Position numbers and translations under genes: made by a program. The notes below the pieces were generated by a model that was given only the letters and a program-made list of their open reading frames with translations, did no database searches and had not been told where the DNA came from. Below, one piece after another: positions 48,030-59,025 of a DNA stretch of 64,000 nt. This DNA is from Protonemura montana. Taxonomy: Eukaryota; Arthropoda; Insecta; Plecoptera; Nemouridae. Numbering within the stretch: the stretch's first letter is position 1; each line of letters opens with the position of its first letter. The stretch is from positions 23,279,076 through 23,343,075 of the forward strand of contig OX387604.1 in NCBI GenBank assembly GCA_947568835.1, given 5' to 3'.

Positions 48030-48600
48030 TGAACTGGCCTGGTCTAGATTGGGCTGGCTTGGGATAGAGGGCGACTATACCTGATGTGCCTTACTGGCTG
48101 GGGCTGGCTTGGGCTGGCCGGGGCTGGTCGGGGCTGGATTGGGCTGGCTTGGGCTGGCTTGGGCTGGCCTGGGTTAGCCGGGGCTGACTGGGGCTGGCCG
48201 GGGCTGGATTAGGCTGGCTTGGGATAGAGGGCTACTATGCCCAATGTGCCTTGCTGGCCGGGGCTGACTTGGGCCGGCTGAGGATGGTTTGGGCTGGCCA
48301 GGGCTGGCTGGGGCTGGATTGGGCTGGCTTGGGATAGAGGGCTACTATGCCTGATGTGCCTTGCTGGCCGGGGCTGACTTGGGCCGGCTGAGGATGGTTT
48401 GGGCTGGCCGGGGCTGGCTGGGGCTGGCCGGGGCTGGCTTGGGATAGAGGGCTACTATGTCTGATGTGCCTTGCTGGCTGGGGCTAGCTGAGAATGGCCT
48501 GGGCTGGCCGGGGCTAGCCGGGGCTAGCCGGGGCTGGCCAAAGCTAGCCTGGGACAGAGGGCTACTATGCCTGATGTGCCTTGCTGGCCAATGCCAGCAG
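48030..48600. repeat. GGGCTGGC array with about 110-bp higher-order unit
   Basis: Ten-base units of GGGCTGGCYK (CTGGGGCTGG, CTTGGGCTGG, CCGGGGCTGG) are grouped into five blocks. Each block carries the marker GGGATAGAGGGCTACTATGC then CTGATGTGCCTTGCTGGC, at about 48061, 48222, 48331, 48442 and 48551. Spacing is 160 bp for the first gap and 109-111 bp afterwards. The plus strand is strongly G-rich. Confidence 0.9.
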
Positions 48601-49212
48601 ATTGCAAATCGAAACCGATCCGATACACTATCCGCTATCCGCCATTCAGTTCCCTATTCCCTACTAGAACTGTCAATTAACGTGTGAATTACTGCGCTCA
48701 TGTTTCGCTGCGATATACTTCATCAAGTTAATAATAATTACCACACCCGAGCCAGCCCTAAGCTCCTACCAATAACAATAATAATGTTGAACGCCGCTTT
48801 TCGAATTGATGTAAACGCGTTGGTGATGTGAACTTTGTGCCGAGCGTGGAATCACCAAGCTGTGTTTACTTCGTACCTAGATAATGATGCCTATTAACCA
48901 CCAAACCCTTCGATAGTCATTAGCAATTGACAGTTTTTCTGATTGCCCATGTAAGGCACACAGGTACACTTTCAAAATAGATTCATGTACAGTTATATGT
49001 ACGATAAAAGATATCAATTAAAACCATGCCTTTGCAGTAGATTAAGAATGGAAGCTACCAGCGTAGAACTATTAATTATCCCAAAGCTGTACCAATTTCT
49101 TTGCAAAGTTATTCTCTTGGAGAAAATCGCGTAATTTTGTTTATAATTTCAAAATATAAGCGAGATATATATTGGTTGAAAAGAAAATGTGGCTAGTACG
49201 TGGTACTAGTAC

Positions 49213-49243
<31 letters not shown>

Positions 49244-50705
49244 TCAAAGGTCAAATGCTTTAAACCTATGCTTTGCTTTCTTTCCCCGCTTTGTCTTCGA
49301 GTGAGTCAGAGTATCTTCTGTATATAACAGTCAATTCAAGTTTATTTCAAGGTGGTTCGGAGCATTACTTTCCCCTCAAATAAACTTCTCGTGAACGATC
49401 TTATTTTCGGTAAGTTTTTGATCAGGGCGAAAAGGATAGGGACTAAGGTTTATATACAAAGTTTTCGCCAAACAGGTTGAGAAAGAAATTGAGTATTTTC
49501 CCTGGGCCTAAAGAGAAGGGTATTGCACCCCAGAGACCAGCGGGACGAAACAGAGGCAAAGGGATTGCCAGCGTTAGATTGAGGTTTTTCGAAAGTGCGA
49601 GAGACTTACGTTCCTAGGTGCGTCTCAGGAGCGACAGAGATAAAGTCAGCGACAAGATGCTACCTTTCAGTCAGTGTAAGGGAGAAAAAACAACATACAA
49701 GCTTTCCGCACAACAGCACAGTACCGGTGATTCTCTTTTTACTTTATAGAAAGGTATTTTGCCAGTGTTTCCTATAAAATTAATAATTCATTTATAGCAG
49801 TGGAAACTGGTAGAATGCTGATTCAGTATATTATGCCGCATGGGGGCACACCTGCGAAACTGTTCGAAATCATAGTCCAGAGTCTCCTCCTCCCCCCCCC
49901 CCCGCTCCCCTTCCCCTCCTACACACACCCCTCGCCATCACCACCCTTCTCATCTTCAACACTCTCTAGGGAAAAACCACTCTTTATTTCACTGGAAAGT
50001 ACATTTTTTTAAACATTTCTTCAGGTTTTTTTTTGTTATTCAAGAAAACTGGTTGTTTCTGTACTGGTAAATTCTTAGATTCGTACATTTTACGTGATTA
50101 TTTAGGGTGCTTTATTGACCAAATATTTAAGAAAAAAATTTCATGAAAATCGTTTAACAATAATGAGGATTACTGTAAGATTTATAATGATTAAACAGAA
50201 AAAAGTATCGCTATTTTTGTTAGCAATTTAACCCAAACCAAAACGGAGTGGTATTCAGTGGCTTTAGTTGTGCATTAGAAGATCGATTCTTATAGTTGAA
50301 ACGCATCACTCAGAAGTGTATGAAACCCTTAAAACTAAAGTAACCCCTTCAACTTGTTTAAATTGCAGTCTTTTCCTGCTTCTTCCCTTTGTCTTCTTCT
50401 CTCGTTCATTTCCGTCTGGAGCTGCTGCTTTTTCCCTTGCCATAGCTCGGTGAGATACACTGACACCCAAGCGCCTCTGAAAATACGTGGGAAATGGTCG
50501 GAAAATGATCGGAAAATGAACGGATCAGTGTTTCACGCCCGGACTTGGACAAGAAAACACGCCTGAATTTTGTTGAAACCGGACAAAAGACATTGAGCAA
50601 TTGCCAACAGTTAATTTTCTTTGCATTTCTTACATGATTTTTTACCTAAAACTTGTATAGAAATTTAGAACCAATGGTCGAAGGGCTCAATCACGTACAT
50701 TTCTG
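48601..50705. other. Unique DNA with AAAGTAT repeat and poly-C tract
   Basis: AAAGTAT repeat (five copies, 49212-49245) and a 12-nt C run (49892-49903) in pyrimidine-rich DNA. A short hydrophobic frame after TTGCAG (about 50369-50450) was considered and rejected as an exon. Confidence 0.45.
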
Positions 50706-51178
50706 CCGGCTTGCCCTGGCTTAAGTTGACTTGCCTTGGCTTAAGTTGGCTTGCCCTGGCTTAAGTTGGCTTGTCCTGGCTGGCCCTGGCTTGCGTTGCC
50801 CTGGCGTTGCCCTGGCTTCCGTTGCCCTGGCTTGCGATGCCCTGGCGTTGCCCTGGCTTGCGTTGTCCTGGTTTGCGTTGACCTGGCGTTGCCCTGGCTG
50901 GCCCATGGCTTGAGTTGGCTTGCCCTGGCTTGCGTTGCCCTGGCTTGCGTTGCCCTGGCGTTACCCTGGCGTTGCCCTGGCTTGCGTTGCCCTGGCTTGC
51001 GATGCCCTGGCGTTGCCATGGCTTGCGTTGTCCTGGTTTGCGTTGACCTGGCGTTGCCCTGGTTTGCGTTGACCTGGCGTTGCCCTGGCTGGCCCATGGC
51101 TTGAGTTGGCTTTCCTTGGCTTGCCCTGGCTTGCGTTGGCCTGGCGTTGGCCTGGCGTTGGCCTGGCGTTGGCCAGCG
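50706..51178. repeat. TTGCCCTGGC array with higher-order blocks
   Basis: Units of CTTGCGTTGCCCTGG and CGTTGCCCTGG with GACCTGG, GTCCTGG and GGCCTGG variants. A larger block ending in GGCTGGCCCATGGCTTGAGT occurs twice (near 50896 and 51087, offset about 190 bp). Open frames on both strands are by-products. Confidence 0.9.
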
Positions 51179-51927
51179 CTGAGGTCTATAGTGTCATTCC
51201 CCGCGCTTTACTCTCGATGTAAGAAGCACACTACCGCCAGTTAAAATTCCTCCCCGTACACGACCCACACTTTTATTCGACGTAACTTCATAATGGATGC
51301 AAATTACTTCGTCGACTTCCCCTCCCCCCTTCGTAGTGCCCACCTCCCCCTACTCCATCTACCCCGCTCCTTTCAACCTACACCTTCCACTCATCAAACA
51401 CTTCTACATAATTATAACTCATCTGAAAAACATTATTTTATTTATTATTCATTACTCTATCAGCATAATTAACCTTTTCGCGGCGTTTTTTTTTGTTAAA
51501 AAATGCATGCAAGCTTTTTTTCTCTGCTGCGTGAAAAGCAGCGGTTGCCTCTTGATGTGGCTATTTAATGAATAACTTATATAAACATGAATCTCCGGCG
51601 GCCCAGCATCTGTGCCAAGCGCATGCCTTTTATTAATCATGATGATAATCACAATGAAATGATGCGGATGTGATATGAGCACTCATCTATTAGACTTCAC
51701 TCGCGTTCTTCATTATATGGAGACAATTGCCTGAATCTCTTCCAGTCTCTACAACCTGTACATGGGTCGTTATTGAAAACTAAACCGATCACTTTTAATC
51801 TTAGCCCTATAATAATGTTCAATCAATAGGAATCAAGTCACTGATAACCATGCAGTGGTATTTTATCGAAACCGATTTGATGACAATGTTGGAATCAATT
51901 GAAACCGAGTGAGAAATTACTGTACAT
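51179..51927. other. Unique DNA, no gene seen
   Basis: AT-rich with a pyrimidine-rich stretch (51315-51400). Confidence 0.45.
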
Positions 51928-52634
51928 TGTGCTTGTTCTGGATGTTCTCAAGGTCAAAGTGGATAGAGCTGTCAACCTTTGTGCTTGAGCTGGATGTTCT
52001 CAAGGTCAAAGTGGAGACAGCTGTCAAACTTTGTGCTTGAGCTGGATGTTCTCAAGGTCAAAGTGGACAGAGCTGTCAATGATAAAATATTTGTCCTTGT
52101 GCTGGATGTTCTCAAGGTCAAAGTGAAGACAGCTGTCACTCTGTGTGCTTGTGCTGGACGTTCTCAAGGTCAAAGTGGATAGAGCTGTCAACCTTTGTGC
52201 TTGAGCTGGATGTTCTCAAGGTCAAAGTGGAGACAGCTGTCAAACTTTGTGCTTGAGCTGGATGTTCTCAAGGTCAAAGTGGACAGAGCTGTCAATGATA
52301 AAATATTTGTCCTTGTGCTGGATGTTCTCAAGGTCAAAGTGAAGACAGCTGTCACTCTGTGTGCTTGTGCTGGACGTTCTCAAGGTCAAAGTGGAGACAG
52401 CTGTCAAACTTTGTGCTTGAGCTGGACGTTCTCAAGGTCAAAGTGAAGACAGCTGTCACTCTGTGTGCTTGTGCTGGATGTTCTCAAGGTCAAAGTGGAG
52501 ACAGCTGTCAAACTTTGTGCTTGTTCTGGACGTTCTCAAGGTCAAAGTGGAGACAGCTGTCACTCTGTGTGCTTGTGCTGGACGTTCTCAAGGTCAAAGT
52601 GGATAGAGCTGTCAATCTGTGTCTCAAGGTCGTG
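51928..52634. repeat. 52-bp minisatellite carrying TCAAGGTCA in every unit
   Basis: Thirteen full units (period 52 bp; two are 60 bp through a GATAAAATATTTGTCC insertion) and a decayed last one. Each contains TTCTCAAGGTCAAAGTG, so the 9-mer TCAAGGTCA occurs 13 times (51948, 52000, 52052, 52112, 52164, 52216, 52268, 52328, 52380, 52432, 52484, 52536, 52588). Many units also carry GACAGCTGTC, a palindrome with the E-box CAGCTG. A 216-bp block (four units) is duplicated almost perfectly (51992-52207 and 52208-52423). Open frames through it are by-products. Confidence 0.93.
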
Positions 52635-54911
52635 CAGGTTTCCACGATGCTATAGAAAATTACAATTTTTTTCACAAGCAGTTATTTTGTTTTCAAACGG
52701 TATAATTACTTTCTTTTGTTTCACCCTGTTGCTTATGGCAGGGAAATCATTTTGCTACCTTTTATTTTTAGTTGCAAATAATCTTTAGAATGTACATTTA
52801 AAGTGCCGCCGTCGTTTAAACCTATCAAACCATACTTGGACGTCGATTTTCCTTGGAATGGGTGGAGTTCGTCTTTTTTTAATAATGTTCTACATAACAA
52901 TAACATTCTTAACATTCTTAACATTCATAACATCCATAACATTCATAACATTCATAACATTCTTAATAATGTTCAATAGTTCTGTTACCTATTGAGGTGA
53001 CTAATTTGTGGCACACCGAGTGCACCAGTTGCTATGTATGTTGCTACATTCCACTAACACGAGCTAAGACGTTGCTGGTTAACCAAAATCATACATTTCC
53101 AGCACTTACACTTGTTCTTTGAACAAGTGTGCAATTTCCCTAACTCTGCTCGGGTCTTCTTTTCAAGAAAGAAATCTGCGTGTTCTGATCTAGATTCCGA
53201 ATTCCTCCTTCTCTTCGGTCCACCAACTCAACGACATCCACGCCGCGTCAAGTCTCCGTGATTTACGCTCAAACAAAACAATTTTCAACACATTTTCTTC
53301 CGGAAAATCTTTTCTTTTTTTTTGGCAATGCTCTGCGGAGAGTGCACCAATGAACGAGCAGCCAGCCAACCAGCAAAGCGCAGGTATTCTCTGTCGGCGG
53401 CGACGATGAATCCCCCCCCTCACCCTTCCAACCACCTCTGTCGACGCCGCAGCTTCACCCGAACCGGCTCCACTTTCCCTTCCGCTTGGTTGTCTACACC
53501 TCCTATGCCCTTTCTTATCATGTTTCTACTTGAATACACACCGATCCACGGGGCGCCGAGCAAGCAATTTATTGTTCCTTATTCTTGACTCCACAAAGGT
53601 AAAATCATCTCTACTTTATAGCTTTCGCTGGCGACGTAGCTCTGCTAGGCTCACTAACATTTGCCATTAACACAATTTATCTGATCATAGTGCACCTCTA
53701 CACTTCGAGTTGTACCTGAAGAAGATGTAGCATGCTTAACGCAGGAACTGCTCGAGATCTGATGATGTATCATGCTTGACTCACTTCGAAGCAGGATCAA
53801 ACGCATTTTGATTACGAGAATATTCTGATGAAATTTGACAAGTTTCATCGAAGCATTAACCAGTGATACCTTTATTCTTTTCTTCTCTTGCAAGTTCGTT
53901 ACTTTTCTATGATTTGCCGCCATATGCCATTCGGGGGGGCTTCGGGACTTGAACTTTCGTCTGTTGGCTCATTTTAGCAGATGATGCAGATTTGCTTTTG
54001 TATTGCGTTATGCCCAGGGTAAGCTATGGTTGGCATTGTTTATAAAAATCATGCAGGTATCGATCTAGGAGGGTCTTTTCAGATTGAAATGAGTCAAACA
54101 GTTGCTGGAAATATTCTATTAACTACCGCCGATCAGATATCCAGGTGTAATGAGGGTTGTATTGGATTACTACGGGTACTACGGCTCGTTTTCTATGTTC
54201 TCCTATAGGTAGACAAACATTGCCACGGTTCTACCTTCTGCTACCGTATCCCACGCGCAAATATCGGACAAACTGGCTCGCCTTAGGTCTGAACACACAT
54301 TACTAGCAATTACCTTGCCAATTACCTGCAATGGGGAAATACACATCCCACACCGCTAGGCAATTAAGTCAAATGGGTCACAGTGTTTTTTTTTTCTGTT
54401 TGACAACTTAAATGAAAGTTTAATTTGCGAACGAAAAAGTGATTTCCAGCTTCTCTCCGGGTACGTTTCTCTTTCTGTATCTTTCTGCGATGTGTTTAAA
54501 CAAATCATCCAGTTAATTGGATTGCTAGGAAGGTGTGGACCAACCAGGGTGGGGCGAGGGGTGGGACGGGGAGGGGAGTGGGGCACAGCTGATGCTAAGC
54601 AGGAGCGCGAGAGTTGAAATTACTCGACAATTTTTTTCAAGACTTTTCGTAACTGTTAGAGTCCTATAAAGTAACTTCCTCTACCTATTTCTTCCCCTAC
54701 TTCACCTACATCTTCCACCTACTCCACCTAAATATGCCACCTACCTCTTCCACCTCTCCTACTTTCTTCTAATTTCAATCAAAGAACTCGCTGAGTTCTC
54801 TATGTTCTAATAATTTCAATCAAAGTATCGCTGTTTTTGATCAGCAATCAGAAATTGAGTTTCTTGAAATTCATAGCTAGGGTGCAGATTTTCTTTTACC
54901 GAGTCAAGACC
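52635..54911. other. Unique DNA with AACATTCATA repeat
   Basis: A 10-bp repeat AACATTCATA/AACATTCTTA (about 7 copies, 52904-52975) and a few CTTCCACCTA units (54690-54765). Frames of 80-90 codons (plus 53322-53588, minus 53654-53923) show no domain. Confidence 0.45.
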
Positions 54912-55016
54912 GGGTTTACCCAAGGTTTTACCCAAGGTTTTACCCAAGGTTTTACCCAAGGTTTTACCCAAGGTTTTACCCAAGGTTTTACTCTTACCCA
55001 AGGTTTTACCAAGTTT
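54912..55016. repeat. 12-bp repeat GGTTTTACCCAA, about 8 copies
   Basis: Period 12 keeps frames open as (GFTQ)n on plus and (KTLG)n on minus. The seventh unit has an insertion (TTTTACTCTTACCC). Confidence 0.95.
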
Positions 55017-56034
55017 TTCCACTAAGAAAGAACTCACAGAAACATCAGAATTTCGCTGCATGCAATTGTTTAGATAGTGCAAATGCAGAATCTCGGTCTT
55101 AGCGAGAAGTTTTCAAGTTTTGAATTTAATTTTCACTTACATAAATACACCGACCGTTTGCTTTTTAAACGCATTATTTCATTAATTACCGGGAGTGAAC
55201 AGATTTTAATTACGAAAAAAAACTTGCCTCACGTCATGTTTACAATAATAAGAGCTGAATTACATGAAATATCAATTAATCATCACCCGTTAATACCGTG
55301 GAAGGGATCGGTGTTTTGGCGGTGCTGTGGGGGAGGGAGGGGGGGGGGGGGGGGAGAGGGAGGCTACCCGAGCCCACACTGGCGGCTTCTTGTATGGTAA
55401 CAGCTTTTTATGAAGCTTGTACCACCAGATAGTGCCGTATTAAACGCGATGATATTGCAGTGGCGTGCAGAGAATATAGTCCCGGTAGGATAAGGCAAAT
55501 TTTGACTCAATCTTGAAACCCCGTCTCTTTTGTTACTAACCTGTGGGGATGTCTTTCTCAGCGGGTAAAAATGGTGCCATTTAAAAACGGACAAACGCAG
55601 TCTCACAGTAGATCATATTATGATTCCTCTGCAACTAAACCTGTAGGGAAAGTCCCTTTCTACGAAATATCTACCCACTCGTAAGAAATTAGTATTCATC
55701 TAAAGAACTACAAATTGAAAATGTGAAGGTTCCTAGTGACAGCTAGGACCTAACACATAGCACCTAGTGACCTAGCACCTAGCAGTAGCACCTAGCACCC
55801 CAGTTAGTAAGAATGTGAACAAAATATGTAAGAAAAGTAAAAAACAATTTTGATAAACAGCATATCAGTAATTTGTAAATAGTCACCATAGAAACTATAA
55901 AACACCGTCTTCGAAAGCTTTCAAATAAAAATAACACCAAAATATATTTTTGTAGTCATTATTTGTCAAAACACCTTTTTGCTGGTTGGCAACGAAATTT
56001 AACTTCTTAGAAAAATTTTAGAATACCTTTCCAT
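55017..56034. other. Unique DNA with poly-G tract and ACCTAGC repeat
   Basis: 16-nt G run (55339-55354) inside a G-rich patch; short CACCTAGCA repeat (55755-55800). No gene is seen. Confidence 0.45.
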
Positions 56035-56355
56035 TACACACATGACTAGTTCTGTTCGGGAGAGAGGTTGGAGGGATGAAAGTTAGTACAGCAACTTCAC
56101 TCGCTTTGCTTATCAACCTCTCGACGACATGGATTTGTGGAGGAATCCTGTTGTTCGCGTTGTGCCGTGCCTTGGAAGGGACGTTAAGCCGGTGGTCCCC
56201 TTCGACAGGAATAGGCTTCTTGTCGGCACCGGGTTTCCCCTCCTCTTATGTAGGCTAGGCGAGGTTAGGTTCATCATCATCATCGACGACACATTCGTCG
56301 ACGCCACATAGTCCGTTGTGAAAATAGTTCGTCGTTAAACCTCACCAATCAATCA
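56035..56355 (+). mobile_element. SINE, copy 6 (headless)
   Basis: Begins at ACACACATGACTAGTTCTGT, the exact point where the 5S head ends in other copies. It runs through the body (GGAGGAATCCTGTTGTTCGC, GGACGTTAAGCCGGTGGTCC, GGCACCGGGTTTCCCC) to the tail GTCGTTAAACCTCACCAATC. The GGTGCTC segment before TTCGACAGG is deleted. Breakage exactly at the head/body junction supports modular origin of the head. Confidence 0.88.
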
Positions 56356-56766
56356 TCAGAATACCACTTTGATAAGTTCACTAGAAATCAGTCATTCTTA
56401 CGAGAAAGTTAATCCAACGCACAGAAAACGGGCCAAAAAATCCTAACGGGATTTTCGCCCTCTTTGAAATATATTACAGCAATAAACCAGTAGGTATATC
56501 TTTCTCTTTCACTTCTCAGATCTATATTACCTGAAAAATAGCTGCAAATAGGCTCACGTCTTTTTTCCTGATGCTACTATCTCCCGCACCTCCTCTTGAA
56601 AACAAACTTACATTTTGCTTTCAGGGTGCAACAAACAACGTGGTGCATTATCACAAAAGAATTGTACGTAGGGACAGTTTTTAATTATTGGGAAATCCCA
56701 TGATCGTTTCTTGAAAGTCCATGCTGGCGAAACTGAGTACGGGAACTTATTTCAAAACGTCCCATA
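56356..56766. other. Unique DNA, no gene seen
   Basis: A pyrimidine-tract acceptor-like TTTGCTTTCAG lies at 56614-56624, but the following 39 bases to GTACGT are too short to call an exon. Confidence 0.35.
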
Positions 56767-57873
56767 AGTAGTAGAGTAGTAGTTTATTGTCATTTTACCA
56801 TAAAACATACAAAGATGCTGGTTTACAGACATACATTAAATGCATTAATATTGTAAATATAAAATTGTAGATATAAAATTGTAAAATTGTAAATATAAAA
56901 ATCTAAATCTATAGTCACAGTATTTGCACAGCTCGTCAGGTATAGCTAATACTTATTCTAAGCAGTCAATGAACTCTTTGACGCTGTAGCATGCTTTATC
57001 CATCAATAACAGTTTTATTCTCTTTTTGAACATATTCGTTGATGCTGCATGCTTTATATTTATTGGGAGTTTGTTAAAAATCTTGATTCCCATCTGTTCA
57101 GGTGACAGTTGCATAGTTGACATTTTGCATAAACTAACATTCAAGTTGTCTCCATTTCGGGTGAAATGTTGATGACTATCTTTAACTTTCTGCAGTCCGT
57201 CATATTGTATTTTAATTTGCACTGTTATTTGTAATATGTATAAACTATATAATGTAAATATATTCAGTTTTCGAAAAAGAGGCTTACAATGAACTCGGTT
57301 TCCCTTGTTAAGCATAATTCTTATAGCTTTCTTTTGAAGTACGAAAATTTTCCTGCTTTTTGGAGTGCTACCCCAAAACTCAAGGCCATACCTTATTCTA
57401 GATTCAATATTAGCGTAATAAACTAACTTAGTTGTATCGATATCCGAAATTCTTCGTATTGACCTTACTGAGAACAGTGCCCTACTTAATTTAGTTGCCA
57501 GGGCATCAATGTGGCAACCCCACTTTAATCTATTATCTATAATAAGACCTAGGAAATTTGCTACTTCTACATTTTCTATTACTACATTTGTTGCATTGTT
57601 TACTATGGGCGTAACTGCTTCATTAGCTTCCTTAGAAATCAAAAAGGACATTGATATTGTTTTAGCGTTATTCAGTATAAGTTTATTACAACTAAACCAC
57701 AATGTTGCATCTGTTATTTTCTTTTCGGTTTCCTGTTTTAGTGTATGTAGATCACCTTTCTTTGCCTTTGCCAGAAGGCTAGTGTCGTCAGCGTACAGTT
57801 CCGCGTTCTTAACATTGTGTGGTAAATCATTTATGAAAATGAAAAGTACTGTCAATTATAAATAGCTAGTTTT
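56767..57873 (-). mobile_element. 5'-truncated non-LTR retrotransposon (Jockey/CR1/L2-type LINE)
   Basis: Minus-strand fragment holding the 3' half of a reverse-transcriptase ORF and an AT-rich 3' UTR. The 3' end carries GACAATAAACTACTACTCTA and short TAC repeats rather than a long poly-A. The 5' end stops abruptly inside the reverse-transcriptase domain, as expected from incomplete target-primed reverse transcription. No clear target-site duplication was found, so the outer limits are approximate. The SINE tail (CGTTAAAC) is not shared with this LINE, so it is not an obvious partner. Confidence 0.8.
56953..57855 (-). pseudogene. Reverse transcriptase, C-terminal half, LINE fragment
   Basis: This would copy LINE RNA at a nicked target site, but only the second half remains. 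The reading frame opens in the FINDLP motif (residues 7-12, found just after the PQGSVLGP motif in intact proteins). It then shows the catalytic YADDT (21-25; the two Asp bind metal), LWFSCNKLILNNAKT (52-66), FLGLIID (101-107) followed by LKWGCHI (110-116), and the thumb/C-terminal LQKKAIR block near 170. It continues to a TAA stop with no internal stop or frameshift over 300 codons. There is no Met start; the first codon is TTG after an in-frame TAA. The endonuclease and first reverse-transcriptase motifs are missing, so it cannot be autonomous. The intact frame suggests a fairly recent insertion. The motif set fits the Jockey/CR1/L2 group; the exact clade is not assigned. Confidence 0.88.
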
Positions 57874-58844
57874 GTCGGCTTTTACCCGCATGATCGCTTC
57901 TCGCTCGCTGCTTTTCAACTTTTCACTGACACATAGGGGTAAATATCACGTGCATATGGGTGAACTAAAATTACCTTATTATTTTGCTGACCGCCACACA
58001 ACCTGGCTAAATGCGGGCTTTCAAGCGCCAGAATTTCAATAAATATATGTGTTAGTTTCCTGCTATATTAGTACAAGCAGCAAAGCAAAGGTGAGTTCAG
58101 ATGGATACAACTGAAATATGTATTTGAAAGCAGTAAGGAAACGCACCCGTAAGTGGTAGTCCTCAAGACTTTCTTGAAGAAGTACACACCAAGGTTGATC
58201 CATTCCTATCCTGTTAGCAAAGCATCTTTGGCCTTATATGAAACGCATTTCCTTGTAGGGAAGGTGGGAAGGGAGGAGTTTGGGGTAAGGGACTTAAAGG
58301 TAAAGGCTGAAGGTGTCACGCATCAGCAAATCTAATCGATCGAATTATCGAGAAAAACGGTTTTAACCTCCTCCTTTTCGTAGACCCCCCTCTCCTAACA
58401 ACCCCTACAGACCTCGGGACCCACTCTTTGCTGCATATCTAACACATCCCCCGGGCCGCCCTCTTTCTTGATTCTCAATCCTGTTCTATTTCGCAAACAT
58501 ATCATCTCTGGCGAATATACACAAAACCTCATCAATCATCTGCTCCGTTGATTAATGAAATACCTGGGATGATCTTACATTACTGCTGATTTGTTTGCCG
58601 GCGCGCCAGATAATATTACATTCTTAACTCTGAAGGCTAACATTAATAGTATGAGTTAGGTATTTAAACAATATTAATTATCCTTGTAACAAAAAATTAC
58701 AGAAATTATGGCGCTTAAAAGATAACGATAAATTACTCTTTTTCTGTAATGTAATCAATATTTTTAATATTTCCTCGATGGACATTTTTAAATCATCCGG
58801 GGCCTCTGTGGTAGGACCCCACAAAATGTTTCTCCCTTGGTTAG
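57874..58844. other. Unique DNA, no gene seen
   Basis: AT-rich sequence with C-rich patches (58380-58470). An AGGTGAGT at 58090-58097 lacks a pyrimidine tract. Confidence 0.45.
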
Positions 58845-59025
58845 CACCTGTTTAGAACCTGATTAGTAGCTGATTACCACCTAATTAGCACCTGGTAAGC
58901 ACCTGATTAGTAGCTGATTAGCACCTGATTAGCACCTAATTGGCACCTGATTAGCACCTGGTTATCACCCACCTGATAAGCACCTGGTTAGCACCTGGTT
59001 AGAACCTGGTTAGACCCTGATAACA
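58845..59025. repeat. About 12-bp repeat ACCTGATTAGC
   Basis: About 15 imperfect units (CACCTGATTAG, CACCTGGTTAG, AACCTGGTTAG, TAGCTGATTA) with period 11-13 bp. Confidence 0.85.

Noticed and set aside
50369..50450. Signal-peptide-like exon after TTGCAG
   Set aside because: Hydrophobic reading comes from a pyrimidine-rich stretch (Leu/Phe/Ser codons); no supporting partner exon.
56614..56670. 39-nt microexon between TTTGCTTTCAG and GTACGT
   Set aside because: Too short to support without transcript data, and such pairs occur by chance in AT-rich DNA.
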